Below, piece after piece: positions 58,055 to 64,000 of a stretch of DNA of 64,000 nt. This DNA comes from Actinophytocola sp036555685 (GTDB lineage: Bacteria > Actinomycetota > Actinomycetes > Mycobacteriales > Pseudonocardiaceae). The notes below the pieces were generated by a model. That model was not told where the DNA came from and did no database searches. It saw nothing but the letters and a program-made list of their open reading frames with translations. The translations under genes were made by a program, and so were the position numbers. The stretch covers positions 10,763-74,762 of the forward strand of contig NZ_DATBKY010000047.1 of assembly GCF_036555685.1 (NCBI RefSeq), in the 5' to 3' direction. How positions within the stretch are numbered: the first letter of the stretch is position 1; the number at the start of each line of letters is the position of its first letter.

Positions 58055-59104
58055 TCAATCGCCGACGCCCGCCTTGTCCAGAGCCTCGACCGCGACGCGC
58101 AGCGCCGCGACGCTCTGCTCGAGATCTTGCAGCACGGTCGAAACCGTCAGCGTGGTGACCCCCGACTCGGCGAGCGCCTGCATCTTCTCCGCGATGCGCT
58201 CACGCGGCCCGAGCAGCGACGTCGAGTCGAGGAAGCCCAGCGGCACCTTCGCCGCCGCGCCCGCGTAGTCCTTCGCGAGGTACAGGTTCTGGATCTCGGC
58301 GGCCTCCGCCTCGTAGCCCATCCGGCAGGCGAGGTTGTTGTAGAAGTTCTGCTCGCGGCTGCCCATGCCGCCGACGTACAGCGCCGCGTAGTGGCGCACC
58401 AGGTCCGCACTCGCCCGCCAGTCGTCGCCGACGACGAGCGGCGTGGTCGGCACGACGTCGAACCCGGCCATCGTCTTGCCGGCCTTCTCCCGGCCCTGCC
58501 GGATCAGCTCCAGCGACTCGCGCGCGTACTCCGGCGAGTAGAAGATCGCGAGCCAGCCGTCCGCGACCTCGCCGGTCAGCTGGAGGTTCTTGGGCCCGAT
58601 GGACGCGAGGTAGATCGGGATCTGTTCGCGGACCGGGTGGACGATCAGCTTCAGCGGCTTGCCCGGGCCGTCGGGCAGCGGCAGCGTGAAGTGCTTGCCC
58701 TCGAACGTGACCCGCTCGCGGCGCAGCGCCTTCTTCACGATGTCGACGTACTCGCGGGTGCGCGCCAGCGGCTTGTCGAACTTGACCCCGTACCAGCCCT
58801 CCGAGACCTGCGGGCCGGACACGCCGAGGCCCATCCGGAACCGGCCGCCGGAGAGCGTGTCCAGGGTCGCGGCCGTCATCGCGGCCATCGTCGGCTGCCG
58901 CGCGGGGATCTGCAGGATCGCGCTGCCGACGTCGATCCGCTCGGTTTGCGCGGCCACCCACGCGAGCACGGTCGGCACGTCGGAGCCGTACGCCTCGGCG
59001 GCCCAGGCCACCGAGTACCCGAGCCGGTCCGCCTCCTTGGCCAGTTCGAGGTTGTTCGCGTCGTTGCCGGCACCCCAGTAGCCCAGGTTCAGTCCGAGTC
59101 GCAT
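58055..59104 (-). CDS. LLM-class (probable F420-dependent) oxidoreductase
   Basis: A 349-residue luciferase-like TIM-barrel oxidoreductase. MRLGLNLGYWGAGNDANNLE start, DVGSAILQIPARQPTMAAM and GRFRMGLGVSGPQ are typical of the F420-dependent branch found in mycobacteria and streptomycetes. The cofactor assignment is by family only, and the substrate is unknown. ATG at 59104 is where the conserved part begins; the frame to 59149 is likely leader. It is the first gene of the minus-strand unit that continues into uppP. Confidence 0.88.
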   Translation of the reverse strand: MRLGLNLGYWGAGNDANNLELAKEADRLGYSVAWAAEAYGSDVPTVLAWVAAQTERIDVGSAILQIPARQPTMAAMTAATLDTLSGGRFRMGLGVSGPQVSEGWYGVKFDKPLARTREYVDIVKKALRRERVTFEGKHFTLPLPDGPGKPLKLIVHPVREQIPIYLASIGPKNLQLTGEVADGWLAIFYSPEYARESLELIRQGREKAGKTMAGFDVVPTTPLVVGDDWRASADLVRHYAALYVGGMGSREQNFYNNLACRMGYEAEAAEIQNLYLAKDYAGAAAKVPLGFLDSTSLLGPRERIAEKMQALAESGVTTLTVSTVLQDLEQSVAALRVAVEALDKAGVGD

Positions 59105-59209
59105 CCGCCGACCATACCGATAGCCGGCCCGTAGTTGGCCCGCTGCCAACTGTGATGTTCACCGGGGTGCCTGCCAGCGATAACGCGATCATCCGCATAG
59201 GCTTCCCCG

Positions 59210-60187
59210 GTGGAGCAGAGACACCTCGGGCGAAGCGGGCTACGGGTGTCCAGGATCGGCCTGGGCACGATGACCTGGGGCCACGACACCGACGCCGACG
59301 AGGCGGCCGACCAGCTCGTCGCGTTCGCCGACCTCGGCGGCACGCTCGTCGACACCGCGGACGTCTACAACGACGGCGAGGCCGAGCGGATCCTGGGCTC
59401 GCTGCTCGACGACCTCGTGCCGCGCCAGGAGGTCGTGCTCGCCACGAAGGCCGTGGCCCGCCGCGACGAGGGCCCGTTCGGCGGCGGCGCCTCCCGCGGC
59501 GCGCTGCTGACCGCGCTCGAGGGATCGCTGCGCAGGCTCGGCGTCGACCACATCGACCTCTGGCAGCTGCACGCCTGGGACACCGCGGTCCACATCGACG
59601 AGACGCTCTCGGCCGTCGACCACGCGGTGACGAGCGGCAAGGTCCGCTACGCCGGCGTGTCGAACTACTCGGGCTGGCAGCTCGCCACCGCCGCCCAGCT
59701 GCAGCGGACCAAGCCGCTCGCCCCGCCGATCGTCAGCACGATGATGGAGTACTCGCTGCTCGAGCGCGGCCTCGAGCGCGAGGTCGGACCGGCCGCGGCA
59801 CACCACGGCATCGGGCTGCTGGCGTGGGCGCCGCTCGGCCGCGGCGTGCTCACCGGCAAGTACCGCGCCGCGACACCGGCCGACTCGCGCGGCGCCTCCC
59901 CCCACTTCGCCGCCTACGTCGACCACCACCGCACCGAGCGAGCCGCGCGCATCGTGCAGGCCGTCGTCACCGCTGCCGACGGGCTCGCCACCTCTCCCCT
60001 GTCGGTCGCGCTCGCGTGGGTGCGCGACCGGCCCGGCGTGGCGTCCGCGGTCGTCGGCGCGCGCGACACCGGCCAGCTGCTCGGCTCGCTCGTTTCCGAG
60101 GAGCTGACGCTGCCGGCCGCGATCCGCGCCGCGCTGGACGACGTGAGCGACATCGAGCTCGGCTACCCGGAGGCCCGCCTCAGCTGA
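59210..60187 (+). CDS. Aldo/keto reductase
   Basis: A 325-residue NADPH-dependent TIM-barrel reductase. The catalytic tetrad can be seen: Asp and Tyr in DTADVYNDGEAE, Lys in LATKAVAR and His in LWQLHAWD. The cofactor-binding C-terminal part (LSVALAWVRDRPGVASAVVGA) is complete. The pattern matches the potassium-channel-beta/YajO-like branch. The physiological carbonyl substrate is unknown. GTG at 59210. It is divergent from the LLM gene across about 105 bases. Confidence 0.92.
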   Translation: MEQRHLGRSGLRVSRIGLGTMTWGHDTDADEAADQLVAFADLGGTLVDTADVYNDGEAERILGSLLDDLVPRQEVVLATKAVARRDEGPFGGGASRGALLTALEGSLRRLGVDHIDLWQLHAWDTAVHIDETLSAVDHAVTSGKVRYAGVSNYSGWQLATAAQLQRTKPLAPPIVSTMMEYSLLERGLEREVGPAAAHHGIGLLAWAPLGRGVLTGKYRAATPADSRGASPHFAAYVDHHRTERAARIVQAVVTAADGLATSPLSVALAWVRDRPGVASAVVGARDTGQLLGSLVSEELTLPAAIRAALDDVSDIELGYPEARLS

Positions 60188-60358
60188 CCGGCGATTCTGA
60201 CCGGGAGTGACCACATCCGGGGCCAGACACCCGAAACAGGGGTTAGCGTCGCGGCCGGGATTGGAGCATGCTGGAGGGAACGTCCCGCCGGTGTGACGCA
60301 GGGTGTTCGTCACGTCGTGCGACACACCGTTCGGGGCCGGTGAATGTGTCGGAGGTCG

Positions 60359-61375
60359 ATGTTGCGTCGCATGGTTGCCGTGGTGCTCGCGAGCTGCGCC
60401 GCGGTGAGTGCCGCTTGCTCTTCCGGCGAGCCCAGCGACGAGTTGATGGTGTCGGACGACCCCGTCGCGGCAACCGCGGCGCGGTCGCCGGCGGCTACGG
60501 CCGAACCGGCGGGAACCGTCCATGCCCTGTCCGGCAAGCCGACCGCCATGATCGTCGACGCCGGCACGAGGCTGCTCGCCGTCGCGGTCGACAAGCCGCC
60601 GGCCGTCCTGCTGTACAAGATCGGGGATTCGGGTGAGCTCGCCGCGCCCACCAAGGTCGCGCTGCCCGGCCCCGCCGACACGCTGACTCTCGCCCGCCCG
60701 GGCGGACCGCTGCTGGCCGCGGCTGGCTCGTCGGGCGAGCTCGTCCGGATCACGCTGCCCGGCGGGGCGACCGAGCCGGCGCCGATCCGTGGAGAGCCGG
60801 TCAGCGCCGCCGGCTACGGCGACCGCACGCTCGTCGCGGTGCGCGACCGCAAGGCCGTGGCCGTGCTCGGTGGCGACAGGATCTACCGGATGATCAGCGG
60901 CGGTCTCTACAGCGCCGACCAGGTGCTCGCGACCGGCGAGCACGCCGTCGTGTTCGACCGGCTGCGCAACGCGCTGTTCGAGCTCGACGTCCGCGCCGGC
61001 ACGGTCGACGAGGGCCTGCGGGCCGGCGACGGCGCGACGAACGCCGTCACCGACCGGTTCGGTCGCGTGCTCGTCACGGACACCCGCGGTGGAGCGCTGC
61101 TGGCGTTCTCACTCGACCCGCTGCTGATGCGCCAGCGCTACCCGGTCGCCGGCGCGCCCTATGCCCTCGCCTACGACCCGAAGCGCGACCTCGCGTGGGT
61201 GACGCTCACCGCGACCAACGAGGTCGTCGGTTTCGACGTCGCCGGCGGGCAGCCGGAGGAGAAGTACCGGTTCCCGACCGTGGAGCAGCCGAACAACGTT
61301 GCCGTGGACCCGATCAGCGGGCGCGTCGTCGTCGCGTCCGCTACTGGAAAGGGAATTCAGGTGATTGCCGTATGA
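60359..61375 (+). CDS. LppL-like lipoprotein with beta-propeller-type repeats
   Basis: A 338-residue lipoprotein. The signal peptide MLRRMVAVVLASCAAVSAACSS has a lipobox ending in Cys (SAAC), so it is lipid-anchored outside. After a Pro/Ala-rich linker, repeated strands (VAVDKPPAVLLYKIGD, LAYDPKRDLAWVTLTATNEVVGFD, VAVDPISGRVVVAS) suggest a six- or seven-bladed propeller. Position and neighbour (DUF5703) match M. tuberculosis Rv2138 (LppL). ATG at 60359 has GGAGG upstream. The last codons overlap the next start (ATGA). The ligand is unknown. Confidence 0.82.
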   Translation: MLRRMVAVVLASCAAVSAACSSGEPSDELMVSDDPVAATAARSPAATAEPAGTVHALSGKPTAMIVDAGTRLLAVAVDKPPAVLLYKIGDSGELAAPTKVALPGPADTLTLARPGGPLLAAAGSSGELVRITLPGGATEPAPIRGEPVSAAGYGDRTLVAVRDRKAVAVLGGDRIYRMISGGLYSADQVLATGEHAVVFDRLRNALFELDVRAGTVDEGLRAGDGATNAVTDRFGRVLVTDTRGGALLAFSLDPLLMRQRYPVAGAPYALAYDPKRDLAWVTLTATNEVVGFDVAGGQPEEKYRFPTVEQPNNVAVDPISGRVVVASATGKGIQVIAV

Positions 61376-61587
61376 GTGCAGACGGGGTGATCGACGGGGA
61401 CTGGGAGTACCGGCCGTTGCGCCTGCCCCCCGGGGTGTCGCGACGCGCAGCGGCCACACAGCTGTCCATCCACGCGGAGTTCGCCGGCTGGGAGCTGTCC
61501 AACGTGCGCTTGTACTCGGACGGGAGCCGGCGGGTGCTGCTGAAGCGGCGCCGCTCCGTCGGCCTCCTGCCCGGTCTCAGCCTCTAG
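61372..61587 (+). CDS. DUF5703-family small protein
   Basis: A 71-residue conserved actinobacterial protein (Rv2137c-like): DWEYRPLRLPPGVSRRAAAT and ELSNVRLYSDGSRRVLLKRR are the family signature. It has a basic C-terminus, no membrane segment and unknown function. Translationally coupled to the lipoprotein gene. Confidence 0.85.
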   Translation: MSADGVIDGDWEYRPLRLPPGVSRRAAATQLSIHAEFAGWELSNVRLYSDGSRRVLLKRRRSVGLLPGLSL

Positions 61588-61595
61588 CTAGTCCC

Positions 61596-62138
61596 CTATT
61601 TCAGATTCGTACCGACGTCCTGCCACACCGCGTGGGCGCCGGCATCTCCCACGCGGTAGATGTGGACGCCGGTGCCGATCGAGAGGGCGACCGTGGCGAG
61701 CATGGCCACGACCAGGCCCACCGTGAGGCCGGTCAAGCGCTTCGTCGTGGTCGCGGTCGCCACCGAGCCGCCACCGTCGATGTCGGGTTCCGTGGTCGCC
61801 TGCCGCTCGGTCACCTCGTGCAGGATCATCAGCGCGATCACCGCGACAGTCATGCCGAGCGCCCACCAGAGCATCATGTCCGCGAGCGCCTCGTGCTTGT
61901 CGATGAGGGGGTTGCCGCCCCCGAGCCCCTCCTTCAGGTCGTCCCCGCTCGACGTGGTGATCGGCACCAGCACGGTGGAGACGACCGCGGCCGCGACGGT
62001 GAGCCAGCCGAACCGCCTGCGTACCGCCGGCCACACGGCCGTGAGCAGCGACCCGACCGCGGCGACGGGCAGCAGCACGACCGTGAAGTGCACGATGAGG
62101 GCGTGGAACGGAAGTCCACCGATGGTTTCGGGCAGCAC
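61596..62138 (-). CDS. DUF2231-family membrane protein
   Basis: A 180-residue protein with four helices. LPFHALIVHFTVVLLPVAAVGSLL with two His in the first helix and DKHEALADMMLWWALG with another His suggest a heme-binding four-helix fold as proposed for DUF2231 proteins. The function is unknown; a redox role is inference. GTG at 62138 has GGAGGAA upstream. A possible promoter (TTGAAA ... TACCCT on the minus strand, near 62190-62225, spacer about 19) lies upstream in an unusually AT-rich stretch. It converges on the DUF5703 gene. Confidence 0.82.
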   Translation of the reverse strand: MLPETIGGLPFHALIVHFTVVLLPVAAVGSLLTAVWPAVRRRFGWLTVAAAVVSTVLVPITTSSGDDLKEGLGGGNPLIDKHEALADMMLWWALGMTVAVIALMILHEVTERQATTEPDIDGGGSVATATTTKRLTGLTVGLVVAMLATVALSIGTGVHIYRVGDAGAHAVWQDVGTNLK

Positions 62139-62228
62139 GATTCCTCCGTTAGGTCCGCAACGTCGGACTGACTCTGGTGCATGAGAGTTACAGAGGGTAC
62201 GCGAAACGCAAGTAAAAATTTCAACTAT

Positions 62229-62242
62229 CCGACTTTCGTCGG
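62229..62242 (-). terminator. Short hairpin after the M20 peptidase gene
   Basis: On the minus strand ccgac-gaaa-gtcgg forms a 5-base stem with a GNRA tetraloop, followed within 12 bases by five T. It lies 47 bases after the M20 stop. Short but well placed. Confidence 0.4.
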
Positions 62243-62288
62243 GTCTCCGCCGGCGGTCGCGGAGTCAGTCGCGGAGCCGGTTCCGGGT

Positions 62289-63617
62289 TCAGCAGTTCCG
62301 GAGGAACCGGTCCAGCACCCGGGTCCCGAACCGCACCGCCTCGACCGGCACGCGCTCGTCGACGCCGTGGAAGAGCGCGCTGAAGTCGAGGTCGGGTGGC
62401 AGGCGCAGCGGCGAGAAGCCGAAGCAGCGGATGCCCAGGTCCTGGAAGGCCTTGGCGTCGGTGCCGCCGGAGAGCATGTACGGGATCGTGTGCGCGCCGG
62501 GGTCCTCCGCGACGACCGCCGTGGTCATGGCGTCGACGAGATCGCCGTCGAACGTCGTCTCCACGGCCGGCAGGTGCGTGACCCACTCGCGCTCGACGTC
62601 GGGGCCGAGGATCTCGTCGAGCTCGCGCTCGAACGCGGCCTCGCGGCCCGGGAGCACCCGGCAGTCGACGACCGCCTCGGCGACCGAGGGGATGACGTTG
62701 GCCTTGTAGCCGGCGGTCAGCATCGTCGGGTTCGCCGTGTCACGCAGGGTCGCGCCGATCGCCCGCGCGAAGGACCCCAGCTTCGCGACGGAGCCCGCGA
62801 GGTCGTCCTTGTCGAACTCGGCGCCCGTCAGCGCGGCGATCGAGTTGAGGAAGGCCCGCACCGAGTCGGTGACGACGATCGGGAACTGGTGCTCCCCCAG
62901 CCTGCCCACCGCGGCGGACAGCTTCGTGACGGCGTTGTCGTCGTGGAGCATCGACCCGTGGCCGGCGGTCCCGCGCACCCGCAACCGCATCCACGCGATC
63001 CCCTTCTCGGCGATCTCGATCGTGTACGCGCGCAGGTCGTCGCCGAGGGTGATCGAGAACCCGCCCACCTCGCCGACGGCCTCGGTGACCCCGTCGAACA
63101 GATCGGCCCGGTTCTTGACGAGCCACTGCGACCCGAACGCCCCGCCGGCCTCCTCGTCAGCCAAGAACGCAAAGACCAGATCCCGAGGCGGCACGATCCC
63201 ATCCCGCCGAAACCGCCGAGCGACGGCCAACATCATGCCGACCATGTCCTTCATGTCGACGGCGCCGCGCCCCCAGATGTACCCGTCCTGGATGGCGCCC
63301 GAGAACGGATGCACGGACCACTCGGTCGGGTCCGCCGGCACCACGTCGAGGTGCCCATGAACCAGCAGCGCGCTCCGGCTCGGATCCGCCCCCTCGATCC
63401 GGACGAAGACATTCGATCGCCCCGGACCCCCCGAGTCGAGCCGAGTGACCTCGTAGCCCACCTCCTCGAGCTGCCCCGCGACGTAGTCGGCAGCGGCCCG
63501 CTCCCCCACAGTGGTCTCCGGCTCGCCGGTGTTGGAGGTGTCGATCCGAATGAGCTCGCTCGTGATGGAAACGGCCTCGTCCTGGGCCTGCGCGCTGGTG
63601 TCACGGGGTTGGGTCAC
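62289..63617 (-). CDS. M20-family metallopeptidase (Rv2141c-like)
   Basis: A 442-residue dizinc peptidase: LLVHGHLDVVPADPTEW, GRGAVDMKDMVGMM, FAFLADEEAGGAFGSQWL, the lid around TAGHGSMLHDDNAV and LFHGVDERV give the full ligand set. It is a close paralog of the 46956-48269 protein. The position near UppP, LppL-like and DUF5703 genes matches mycobacterial Rv2141c (annotated DapE2), so this is probably the ancestral copy. GTG at 63617. The real substrate (N-succinyl-diaminopimelate or a peptide) is not settled. Confidence 0.9.
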   Translation of the reverse strand: MTQPRDTSAQAQDEAVSITSELIRIDTSNTGEPETTVGERAAADYVAGQLEEVGYEVTRLDSGGPGRSNVFVRIEGADPSRSALLVHGHLDVVPADPTEWSVHPFSGAIQDGYIWGRGAVDMKDMVGMMLAVARRFRRDGIVPPRDLVFAFLADEEAGGAFGSQWLVKNRADLFDGVTEAVGEVGGFSITLGDDLRAYTIEIAEKGIAWMRLRVRGTAGHGSMLHDDNAVTKLSAAVGRLGEHQFPIVVTDSVRAFLNSIAALTGAEFDKDDLAGSVAKLGSFARAIGATLRDTANPTMLTAGYKANVIPSVAEAVVDCRVLPGREAAFERELDEILGPDVEREWVTHLPAVETTFDGDLVDAMTTAVVAEDPGAHTIPYMLSGGTDAKAFQDLGIRCFGFSPLRLPPDLDFSALFHGVDERVPVEAVRFGTRVLDRFLRNC

Positions 63618-63689
63618 GGCCCCTTCCTACCATCGCCGAGCCCGGTTGGGCGCCGCCCCACCCGTCCGATACGCTATGCCCCACACCTG

Positions 63690-63773
63690 GTCCGAGTGGC
63701 GGAATGGCAGACGCGCTAGCTTGAGGTGCTAGTGCCCGACAAGGGCGTGGGGGTTCAAGTCCCCCCTCGGACA
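63690..63773 (+). tRNA. tRNA-Leu (anticodon GAG)
   Basis: An 84-base tRNA with a long variable arm. The acceptor stem gtccgag (63690-63696) pairs with ctcggac (63766-63772) and the discriminator base is A. The anticodon stem ctagc/gctag closes loop ttgaggt, giving anticodon GAG. The T-arm ggggg/ccccc closes loop ttcaagt (63754-63760). CCA is not encoded. Its 3' half is also the end of the recombinase gene on the other strand. Confidence 0.95.
63755..63773. other. Probable attachment-site core in the tRNA-Leu 3' end
   Basis: The recombinase reading frame ends with VRGGT-stop encoded by the complement of the tRNA T-arm and acceptor; its stop codon lies at 63755-63757, in the T-loop. Such overlap of an integrase gene with the 3' end of a tRNA is the hallmark of an element integrated at that tRNA. 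The exact core length cannot be set without the other end. Confidence 0.6.
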
Positions 63774-64000
63774 CACTCGTTAGCTACACGCAAAGTCGTT
63801 GAGACGTGGACGCGTTGCGCGTCCGGTGTGTAGCGCAGTTCCAGTCCAATCGCGTCGTACAGCTTGTTGAGGCGTTCGGGCTGTGCGCTCGACAGGCTGG
63901 TGCCCAGTTCGCCGATCATGTCGATGCGCGCGTAGATCTCCTCGGCCGTCACTTGACTCGGCTCGGGCAGGTTTTCCAGTTCGGCTTTCGCCGCAGCTCC
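63755..64000 (-). CDS. Serine recombinase (integrase), C-terminal end only
   Basis: The last 81 residues of a protein whose frame is open to the window edge. The helical segment AELENLPEPSQVTAEEI, then SAQPERLNKLYDAIGLELRY and the terminal ECVRGGT, follow the pattern of the C-terminal coiled-coil/zinc region end of large serine recombinases. The catalytic domain lies outside the window. A first in-frame GTG at 63952 is internal. It reads towards and into tRNA-Leu, so it is probably the integrase of an element extending to the right. Confidence 0.65.
   Translation of the reverse strand, partial: GAAAKAELENLPEPSQVTAEEIYARIDMIGELGTSLSSAQPERLNKLYDAIGLELRYTPDAQRVHVSTTLRVANECVRGGT

Noticed and set aside
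1..64000. CRISPR arrays, toxin-antitoxin pairs, transposases or biosynthetic assembly lines
   Set aside because: No regularly spaced repeats, no transposase or PKS/NRPS frames were seen. The only mobile-DNA signal is the recombinase end at the right edge.

Overview
The window is uniformly high-GC actinobacterial DNA. The marker genes are RbpA, polyprenol-phosphomannose synthase, MptB-type mannosyltransferases, an LLM-class (F420-type) oxidoreductase, and DUF3090, SCO1664-like and DUF5703 proteins. Together they point to a mycolata/Pseudonocardiales-type organism. My best guess is a Pseudonocardiaceae relative; this is an inference from gene content, not a database result. Genes are dense, no intergenic gap exceeds about 250 bases, and operons often use 4-base ATGA/GTGA/TTGA overlaps.

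Layout. 1-5.8 kb: lipoprotein N-acyltransferase (partial), Ppm1, a cupin, RbpA with a SigR-like promoter, thymidine kinase, an Atg22-type transporter and an Rpf-like secreted protein. 5.8-12.9 kb: an exported membrane-anchored protein, an ECF sigma factor with a membrane partner, a glycerophosphodiester phosphodiesterase, a zinc-finger-like small protein, a GGDEF-EAL protein, and a VOC protein divergent from a WYL regulator. 13-23.3 kb: a heterodimeric ABC exporter, a sucrase/ferredoxin-like protein, a MerR-thioredoxin pair, a YCII protein, an NfeD-SPFH pair, DUF3097, and an ECF sigma factor coupled to a VOC protein. 23.3-26.6 kb and 33.1-36.7 kb: two inverted copies of a cassette made of a WYL regulator, an epoxide hydrolase and an AlkZ-type DNA glycosylase-like protein. 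26.6-33 kb: SCO1664-like protein, DUF3090, a prolyl oligopeptidase, an LD-carboxypeptidase, an MBL hydrolase and a Tat-exported PLP enzyme. 36.7-40.3 kb: two tandem MptB-type mannosyltransferases and a GNAT. 40.4-48.3 kb: an oligopeptide ABC transporter divergent from DppA and an M20 peptidase. 48.3-54.6 kb: a frameshifted GNAT, a SalK-like protein, a phosphorothioate-type HNH restriction enzyme, a VOC protein and a large GH92 mannosidase. 54.6-63.6 kb: three paralogous membrane proteins, a histidine phosphatase, UppP, an LLM oxidoreductase, an aldo/keto reductase, an LppL-like lipoprotein, DUF5703, DUF2231 and a second M20 peptidase. 63.7-64 kb: tRNA-Leu(GAG), whose 3' end forms the last codons of a serine recombinase that runs off the window.

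Themes. (1) Cell envelope: Ppm1 makes the lipid-linked mannose donor that the MptB-type enzymes use, UppP recycles the undecaprenyl carrier, and Rpf-like, LD-carboxypeptidase, DppA and Opp genes fit wall turnover and peptide salvage. (2) Genome protection: the duplicated epoxide hydrolase/AlkZ cassettes look like a detoxify-and-repair module under DNA-damage-type WYL regulators, and a stand-alone type IV enzyme may attack sulfur-modified DNA. (3) Mobile DNA: the right edge is the junction of an integrated element at tRNA-Leu. The DUF3090/SCO1664 and phosphatase/UppP genes are neighbours in mycobacteria but lie about 28 kb apart here, which suggests a large insertion or rearrangement.
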